DNA of 64,000 nucleotides, taken from contig NC_037319.1 in assembly GCF_000143535.2 (NCBI RefSeq), positions 434,001-498,000 of the forward strand, written 5' to 3'. The notes under the pieces are model-generated. The model did not search any database and was not told where the DNA came from. It saw only the letters and a list, made by a program, of their open reading frames with translations. Positions 58,070-64,000 of the stretch are shown in pieces. A program made the position numbers and the translations under genes. Positions within the stretch are counted from its first letter, which is position 1; every line of letters begins with the position of its first letter. Source of the DNA: Botrytis cinerea B05.10 (Eukaryota > Ascomycota > Leotiomycetes > Helotiales > Sclerotiniaceae).

Positions 58070-59094
58070 ATGTCGACCTTCGAGCCAGTCGTAAGTGCTC
58101 AATTCCATATATATCCATGGCAACCACAGCCAAATTCAATATCTCGCGACAACAACTATGGGAAATGGTTTGGGGGGGGATTCAGCGATGTGGACGAATA
58201 CGAATGGGAACGGATTGCTGATATTGGACTTCTTCTAATAGATCACGATCGATGCCAAGGGTCACCTTCTTGGTCGACTTGCAAGCACTGTTGCAAAGCA
58301 GTTGCTCAACGGCCAGAAGATCGTCGTTGTACGATGTGAGGCCTTGAACATCTCTGGAGAGTTCTTCCGTGCGAAGCGTACGTTTTTACCTCTACCTAAA
58401 ATTGCGATGGAATTGGAGATGATGGATTTGATGTCGCATCTGGATGGAATGCATGAAATTATGGAAGACTGATTCAATTTCGATAATAGTCAAGTACCAC
58501 GCCTACCTCCGAAAGATGACCAGATACAACCCAACCCGTGGAGGTAAGATATCATAATCCGCCAATTGCGATTCTGCGATTCGCATTCGATACAAGGAAA
58601 ACATCCTGACGTGCTCTCGAATAGGTCCTTTCCATTTCCGTGCCCCATCCAGAATCTTCTACAAGACCGTCCGTGGTATGATTCCTCACAAGACCGCCCG
58701 TGGTGCCGCCGCCATGGAGAGACTTAAGGTTTTCGAGGGTGTCCCACCTCCATACGACAAAGTCAAGCGCGTTGTCGTTCCCCAAGCTTTGAGAGTGTTG
58801 AGATTGAAGCCTGGACGCAAATACTGCACTGTCGGTAGATTGAGCCACGAGGTCGGATGGAAATACCAAGATGTTGTCGCTAGGTTAGTAAATTCTTTGG
58901 GATTGGGCTGAATTCCGGATCTACCCGACATGGTTACTAATACGAATGATTACAGACTTGAGGAGAGAAGAAAGGTTAAGAGCGCAGCATACTACGAGCG
59001 CAAGAAGGCAGCACGCAAGCAGCTTTCAGAAGCCCAGAAGTCCGCTAAGATCGACGATAAGACCAAGACTGAGTTGGCTGCTCTCGGCTATTAA
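58070..59094 (+). CDS. RPL16: 60S ribosomal protein uL13 (Rpl16/RPL13A)
   Basis: A component of the large cytosolic ribosomal subunit. Five exons, 58070-58090, 58242-58377, 58490-58543, 58625-58883 and 58956-59094, encode 202 residues. The introns are 151, 112, 81 and 72 nt, all with GT-AG ends and conserved phase. The protein begins MSTFEPV, then [59 protein letters not shown] and [20 protein letters not shown]. It continues with [17 protein letters not shown] and ends LAALGY, as in yeast Rpl16. The short first exon of seven codons and the high number of introns near the 5' end are normal for fungal ribosomal protein genes. The second intron contains a possible box C/D snoRNA (see findings). 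Confidence 0.97.
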
Positions 59095-60731
59095 ATCTCC
59101 TGGACCTTATTTGATGTGATTTTGCGCTGCTGGGTGGATGGATTGGGTTGTTTAACGGTTTCTTCTTTTCAACAATAACAACGTCAATGCTTTGTTCTAC
59201 CATTCATTGGGAGATCTCAAGGCCTGGTATTCATTTACCATATACACAATATTGGGAAATGCTGTAATGGCAAAAGGAGTCTGATGCAGCAAGGAACTCT
59301 GATGTGTATTGCTTCGGCTTGCATGCAGTTCATAGCAAAATGAAAAGCCCAAGGCATGAATCAAGAATGAATACGTTGCGTTTGGTCTTGTGGAAATGGA
59401 AGTGGAATTGTGAAAAATAATATTGAAATCCATTTTAGTTACAGTTTATGAATGAGCATCGGTTTGGTACAAGTTACTTTAAATTCTTTGTGAATTCAAA
59501 GAGCAGTTTTGGAGAGAGTATGATGGAACTTTTGAAAATTGAGCTTATAAGAAGATCATCACGATATGATGTAATTTGTTGGCTACCTTTTAACAGCTCA
59601 ATTGATATACCCCATAGGTAGAACCAAAGATTTCTAGATTCCCAAACTTCTAAGGATTCAACCATTCACCATTTCCAATTTGATGGAGTGATTCACATTT
59701 ATACCTTGTATCACTAACTCGCTGTGTCTCAAGATGCATCCTCATCCTCGCCCAGAATGCCTTTTGGGTCATTTGCAAATCCACTTTTCCAGCAGTTCCT
59801 GTCTTCGCGGATTACCCAGATAGGAATGTGATGATGCACACGATGATGATATCCAGTTTCAGATCTTCATCGAATTCTTCTTTGTAAATCAAGTAAAATA
59901 AATGCATGATGAAGTAGAAAAGTAACCCAGAGTACCCGCTCCGGATCTCCGAAGCCGAAGCCGAGCGGGGCGGAATTGATTCCTCTGCAAAGGGTTGAAT
60001 ATTGCCGAGGGTGAAGGGAGTGTGGATTGATTCGTGGGGTTTGATTGGATGGATTGGCATAGTTGGATGCATTTTGATGGATTTCGATGAGTTGGATTGG
60101 AGAGGGGATGGTGGGGTAGGATGGAATTTGTGGGATTGGACTGGACTTGCACGTTACTCCACATTGTTGCGGCGGGCGGGAGGAGGGGCCTTTGGTTCTG
60201 GCTGGTAAAGTATAAATGCAAATGCATTTGCTATGTGTGTCGGGGTACGAGGTAGGTCTATGGATACTTGTCTATCTGGATGTTTATGTGTATCAACTAC
60301 TTTGTGTACTTTTCATGATCGGGTCCTTTGTGAAGAGATTTCAGTCGGCACTGAGTGGGATTTGTTTCGAATTGTGCTGATTTGATTGGGTTTGATTGAA
60401 TTGGTTGATGGGGTTGTTTCTTCACGCTTATATCTACGAATTTCGAGGGAGATATTGGAGTGATATCGATTGATCGATTGATGTACATCTGCCTCTTCGA
60501 GAAAAGTCGGCAGAGAACAATACGAGGTTATACGAAGGATTTAAGACAGGGGATCGGATCGCTGAGAGACTGAAGAGGTGTAGTGCAGGCTTGAGGACGC
60601 AGCTGAGACAGGGACAGAGAGTAGTTATAAAGGCTCTCGAGAGACGTCGCATCGACAAAATTATTCAGGGCGCCGATACTGAGTTAGGAGTCTGTTGGAA
60701 ATCATTCGCATCAAGCTAGGAAATCTCCAAA
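59095..60731. other. Interval between uL13 and the acyl-CoA synthetase gene
   Basis: It contains the possible 90-residue minus-strand gene listed separately. ATTGG/TGGATT-type repeats occur at about 60010-60140. The last 250 bp should hold the promoter of the ligase gene. Confidence 0.35.
59729..60072 (-). CDS. Possible 90-residue two-exon protein of unknown function
   Basis: Minus-strand exons 60072-59936 and 59864-59729 join in frame through a 71-nt intron (donor GTACTC, acceptor GAAG) to give 90 residues with an ATG start and a TGA stop. The protein starts MHPTMPIHPIKPHESIHT, contains EESIPPRSASASEIRSGSE and a His-rich YHHRVHHHIPIWVIRED, and ends KSGFANDPKGILGEDEDAS. The change from a basic, Pro-rich start to an acidic end is typical of small soluble proteins. 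The AAG acceptor is less favoured than CAG or TAG, and I recognise no family, so this remains a prediction. It lies between uL13 and the ligase, with the opposite orientation to both. Confidence 0.38.
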
Positions 60732-62480
60732 ATGTCGGGTCCTACTTCTAGACTTCAGAGTCTGGTGAATCATTTATTACCTTCCTATGAATCAAGCACG
60801 TCTTCAGCAACGCAGCCAGCTCCAGCTCCAAAACATCATATCCATACCCTTTCACCGACATTCTTTCTTCCCCGCGCCGCGGTCATTGAACCTGATGCTC
60901 CGGCTATCCATCACGTCACTGCGAATGGACAAACAATTACACGATCTTATCAGGAATTTGCAGATCGCGCTCGCGGTTTAGCGTATTATCTCAAGAACCA
61001 CAAGCTCGCACGAATAGGAATCCTGTGTCCGAACACGCCTGCTTTTCTCGAGAGCATTTTTGGAGTTGCGGCGGCGGGCGCGATACATGTGGGAGTTAAT
61101 TATCGATTGAAGGAGGAGGACATTATTTATATTTTTGAGTTTGCGGGAGTGGATTGTATTATTGTGGATAGGGAATTTGTGGGGTTGTTGGAGGGGTATA
61201 GGAAGAGGAATCAAGGGGTGAAAATTATTGTGGATGAGGATACGGATAGGGATGAGGGGGAATTCGATCATGCGGTTTTGGAGGGCTTGAAGTACGATGC
61301 CGAACTTGGGGGCAGAGGTTGGGATGGATTGCATGCGCAAGCTGATGATGAGGATGGTACGATTGCGATCCCGTTTACGAGTGGGACGACAGCGAAACCA
61401 AAGGGGGTGGTTTATACTCATCGGGGTGCATATCTCGCTGCTATGGGAAATGTGGTGGAATCGGGGTTGAACTTTCATAGGGGAAGATGTGGTTATCTTT
61501 GGACACTCCCTATGTTTCATGCCGTGGGATGGACTTTTCCTTGGGCTGTGACAGCAGTCAGGGGTACCCATTTCTGTCTTCGCAAAATCGATTATCCTCT
61601 GATATGGAATTTATTGAAGTCTCAACCCATCACACATTTTAACGCCGCGCCTACCGTAAATACTTTACTTTGCGCCTCAAAGGAAGCAGCCAAACTTCCA
61701 AATCCGGTCCGTGTCACTGTCGCCGCATCACCACCTACAGCTCATCTTTTCGAAACAATGACAAACGTCAATCTCATTCCAGTTCATGTATATGGGATGA
61801 CGGAAACCTATGGGCCTATCACAAAGGGCTACCACATGCCTATTTGGGAAGATATCCCATTGAAAGAAAAATACAACCGCATGGCGCGTCAAGGACATGG
61901 GTTCCTCACTTCTCTCAATCTCCGCATTGTTAAACCCGATCAACCAGATGATAAACTGATAGATGTCGCACGTGACGGGAAAGAAATTGGAGAAATCATC
62001 TTCCTGGGAAATATATGTGCAAAGGGATATTATAATGATGAAGAAGCGACGAGGAAACTTTTTGCGGGTGGGGCGCTGCACAGTGGAGATTTGGCCGTGT
62101 GGCATGAGGATGGGAGTGCGCAGATTTTGGATCGGGCGAAGGATATTATCATTAGCGGAGGAGAGAATATTAGTAGTGTAGCGTTGGAGGCGATGTTGGT
62201 GCAGCATGAGGGGATATTGGAGGCGGGGGTGGTGGCGGTGGTGGATGAGAAGTGGGGGGAGTGTCCGGTGGCTTTTGTTACGGTTAGGGAAGGGGGTGCA
62301 GGGAATGAGGGATTGAAAGGGGAGGATGTGGTGAGGTGGGCAAAGGAGGAAAGTAGTATTAGTAGGTTTATGGTGCCGAGGGAAGTGATTGTGGTGAAGG
62401 AATTGCCGAAGACGAGTACGGGGAAGGTGCAGAAGAATGTTTTGAGGGAGTGGGCGAGGGGGAATTGGGGGGAGAAATAG
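60732..62480 (+). CDS. AMP-dependent acyl-CoA synthetase/ligase (ANL superfamily)
   Basis: The enzyme activates a carboxylic acid as acyl-AMP and then acyl-CoA; the chain length is not evident. It is a single exon of 582 residues. The P-loop-like A3 motif is PFTSGTTAKPKGVVYTHRG (about 214-232). A5 is YGMTETYGP (about 355-363). The A7/A8 hinge is HSGDLAVWHEDGSAQILDRAK followed by DIIISGGENIS. The A10 catalytic lysine is in LPKTSTGKVQKN near the C-terminus. The tail GNWGEK has no obvious PTS1. The set of motifs is complete, so activity is likely. The layout resembles medium/short-chain acyl-activating enzymes such as plant AAE1-like proteins, but related ligases in toxin pathways also look alike, and no polyketide or peptide synthetase neighbour supports that. 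Codon use turns abruptly G-rich in two blocks (61080-61440 and 62060-62480). Confidence 0.93.
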   Translation: MSGPTSRLQSLVNHLLPSYESSTSSATQPAPAPKHHIHTLSPTFFLPRAAVIEPDAPAIHHVTANGQTITRSYQEFADRARGLAYYLKNHKLARIGILCPNTPAFLESIFGVAAAGAIHVGVNYRLKEEDIIYIFEFAGVDCIIVDREFVGLLEGYRKRNQGVKIIVDEDTDRDEGEFDHAVLEGLKYDAELGGRGWDGLHAQADDEDGTIAIPFTSGTTAKPKGVVYTHRGAYLAAMGNVVESGLNFHRGRCGYLWTLPMFHAVGWTFPWAVTAVRGTHFCLRKIDYPLIWNLLKSQPITHFNAAPTVNTLLCASKEAAKLPNPVRVTVAASPPTAHLFETMTNVNLIPVHVYGMTETYGPITKGYHMPIWEDIPLKEKYNRMARQGHGFLTSLNLRIVKPDQPDDKLIDVARDGKEIGEIIFLGNICAKGYYNDEEATRKLFAGGALHSGDLAVWHEDGSAQILDRAKDIIISGGENISSVALEAMLVQHEGILEAGVVAVVDEKWGECPVAFVTVREGGAGNEGLKGEDVVRWAKEESSISRFMVPREVIVVKELPKTSTGKVQKNVLREWARGNWGEK

Positions 62481-62645
62481 GGGGTGGAGTGGGATAATGA
62501 GATGGGATGTATGGGATGAGAACTGGAGTGGTCGATAGCATCGTTGTATATTATTATAAGTTAATGGAAATCGTTCGACGTGCCTGGCTTGTTGTGATGT
62601 GAAACTTTGAATTCGACGATCTGTTGAGTGCATGCTTTTCGGGAT

Positions 62646-62668
62646 TTTCTTTTCTTTCGTTCTTTCGT

Positions 62669-62703
<35 letters not shown>
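62646..62703 (+). repeat. (CTTT)n tetranucleotide repeat
   Basis: About 13 CTTT/CTTTCGTT units immediately downstream of the ligase gene. Confidence 0.85.
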
Positions 62704-62844
62704 GGGATTATCATGCGGAGAATGAAGAATGGAGAATGGGAAGAGGAAGCACAGTAATATTATATTGTATTATATAATATTATATTATATTATGTTAATA
62801 GGATGGATCTCTGTGATTTGTTTCACGCATGGGATTCTATATTA

Positions 62845-62950
62845 TATTTTCTATTTTCTATTTTCTATTTTCTATTTTCTATTTTCTATTTTCTATTTTC
62901 TATTTTCTATTTTCTATTTTCTATTTTCTATTTTCTATATTCTATTTTCT
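62845..62950 (+). repeat. (TATTTTC)n heptanucleotide minisatellite
   Basis: About 15 nearly perfect copies of TATTTTC in tandem. The last two copies are altered to TATATTC. It is the largest tandem array in the window. Confidence 0.92.
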
Positions 62951-63379
62951 ATATTCTATGGATGAATGGGTGAATGGATGGGTGGATGGGGAATCGTGAA
63001 TGTGAATGTGAATGTGGATAGAGAGTTTGCGGCTGCTGAAAAATTTGAGGCTGGTGGATGAGGGAGGGAGGGAGAGAGGGAGGGAGGGCTGAGATGAGAT
63101 GAGATGAGATGGCCGTCTGGGTGATTATATGGGTGGTATGGTATGATATGATTTGATTTGATGTGGTGCGTGGATGGCTGTGGTGTGGCTTATGCTTATG
63201 TTTGTTTAGGCTTCTGTTTAGTTTCTTCCTGTTGAATGGTTATCATGTGTGATGATTTCTGAGGGAATTTTGTTTATTTGAATTTTTGGATTTTTGGATT
63301 TTTGTATCTTAGATCTTGTACGCGTGAAGACTATAGGATTTTTGATCGTCAAGCTGCGATTTCGATTGAGAAATTCACC

Positions 63380-64000
63380 ATGGCAGATTCGTTGACGAGT
63401 CGGGATGTTTTAAAGCTCATGGCGGATCGCGATCTCGATTGGTTGAAAATTTACGATGATGCCATGGGAGAGGGGTGGAAAAGTCGTGCGGAATTGTTGT
63501 GTGCGATTTCTGACTCGTTGGATGAGGTGATGCGATTGGATCCTGATGAGGTGGGTATTGTGGATCGGGCGATGAAGGAGCGGTTGAAATGCCGTTCGGT
63601 GGTGTTGAGAGGGGTGGCGAGGTCGTTGGGGGAGGCGGGGAAATTGTGGAGTGAGATTTCTGAAGAGTGTGAGGGGGCGCTGGAGGATGTGTTGAGGACG
63701 GAGGGGGAGGGGGAGGAGGAGAGGCGGGATGAGGGAATGGGTGAGAGGGATTATGAGGTGGAGTTGGGGATGCCGGGGGTGTGGGAGAGGTTTCGTGTTT
63801 TGTTTGAGGAGAGGAGAGGGGCAAGGGCGAAGAGGGAGGGGGTGCGGGGTTGTGGGTTGGACGAGAGGGGTGGGGGAGTGGTGTGCGGGGGGAAATTGGA
63901 TGGGGGAAGGGTGGAGGAGAGTGGGATTATGGAGGGCTTTGAGAGGGAAGCGATATCTGCTATTTATACACCTTCAATACCTCCAATGCCCCGGATATTT
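63380..64000 (+). CDS. Partial gene running off the right edge, function unknown
   Basis: An uninterrupted frame of 207 codons starts at ATG 63380 in a strong context (CACCATGG) and has no stop before the window ends. The N-terminus MADSLTSRDVLKLMADRDLD looks helical and acidic, with further helices (AELLCAISDSLDEVMRL, GVARSLGEAGKLWSEIS). A very Glu/Gly/Arg-rich segment follows (EGEGEEERRDEGMG), and the last residues are Pro-rich (YTPSIPPMPRIF). The coding strand is extremely G-rich from about 63590. I recognise no domain in this part. An intron may lie within the G-rich stretch. No function can be given from this fragment. Confidence 0.6.
   Translation, partial: MADSLTSRDVLKLMADRDLDWLKIYDDAMGEGWKSRAELLCAISDSLDEVMRLDPDEVGIVDRAMKERLKCRSVVLRGVARSLGEAGKLWSEISEECEGALEDVLRTEGEGEEERRDEGMGERDYEVELGMPGVWERFRVLFEERRGARAKREGVRGCGLDERGGGVVCGGKLDGGRVEESGIMEGFEREAISAIYTPSIPPMPRIF

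Larger units (their letters stand above)
62481..63379. other. Repeat-rich interval between the ligase and the right-edge gene
   Basis: It includes a (CTTT)n tract, ATATTAT runs, a heptamer minisatellite and GGGA units near 63060-63090. It separates two plus-strand genes and must hold the promoter of the second. Confidence 0.5.

Noticed and set aside
61728..62714. Minus-strand frame of 328 codons antisense to the acyl-CoA synthetase
   Set aside because: Antisense shadow of a conserved gene; His/Pro/Leu-rich content without domains.
62729..62965. Plus-strand frame rich in Tyr, Phe and Leu
   Set aside because: Direct translation of the TATTTTC minisatellite.

Overview
The window is nuclear DNA of a filamentous ascomycete. 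Supporting signs are short introns (mostly 47-130 nt) with GTANGT donors, CTRAY-like branch points and CAG/TAG acceptors, widely spaced single genes on both strands, 2EXR-family proteins, a grg-1/ccg-1 type gene and many simple repeats. The gene content and gene style suggest a leotiomycete, probably Sclerotiniaceae (Botrytis/Sclerotinia); this is inference, as no search was run. No rRNA, tRNA, CRISPR array or intact transposon was recognised.

Layout. 0-9 kb: a secreted GMC oxidoreductase (minus), an APA2-type Ap4A phosphorylase (plus) and a C-terminal SANT/Myb-like protein (minus). 9-12 kb: gene-poor. 12-19.3 kb: a large disordered protein with a WMRRTPSP tandem repeat (minus), the complex I subunit NDUFS5 (minus) and a divergent Sec39/Dsl1-complex gene (plus). 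19.3-23.8 kb: gene-poor. 23.8-29.2 kb: a SAM methyltransferase, a 2EXR protein and a ketopantoate reductase, all on the minus strand. 30-40 kb: the ribosome-biogenesis ABCF ATPase ARB1 and the INO80 remodelling ATPase (both plus), separated by 2.5 kb of purine/pyrimidine-rich repeats. 42-50 kb: a second 2EXR protein with a long serine tract (plus), a 71-residue grg-1/ccg-1 homologue hidden in four tiny exons (minus), and GRR1 (minus). 52-57 kb: AIM18 (plus), a dithiol glutaredoxin (minus) and a membrane-anchored UBL-BAG cochaperone (plus). 58-64 kb: ribosomal protein uL13 (plus), a possible 90-residue orphan (minus), an acyl-CoA synthetase-like enzyme (plus) and the 5' part of a gene that leaves the window (plus).

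The genes are mostly housekeeping functions with no operon-like logic: ribosome biogenesis and translation (ARB1, uL13), chromatin (INO80), SCF ubiquitin ligase (GRR1), retrograde Golgi-ER tethering (Sec39), mitochondria (NDUFS5, AIM18, possibly the glutaredoxin), CoA and nucleotide metabolism (ketopantoate reductase, APA2, acyl-CoA synthetase). GRR1 and the grg-1 homologue both belong to glucose-response biology, but their proximity may be chance.

I did not find a clearly new multi-gene system. The most interesting points are the hidden grg-1 gene, two genes whose best N-terminus lacks an in-frame ATG (glutaredoxin, with a presequence-like extension; BAG protein, with GTG where ATG is expected), a Trp-acidic tail on Sec39, and several short multi-exon frames in apparently empty DNA.
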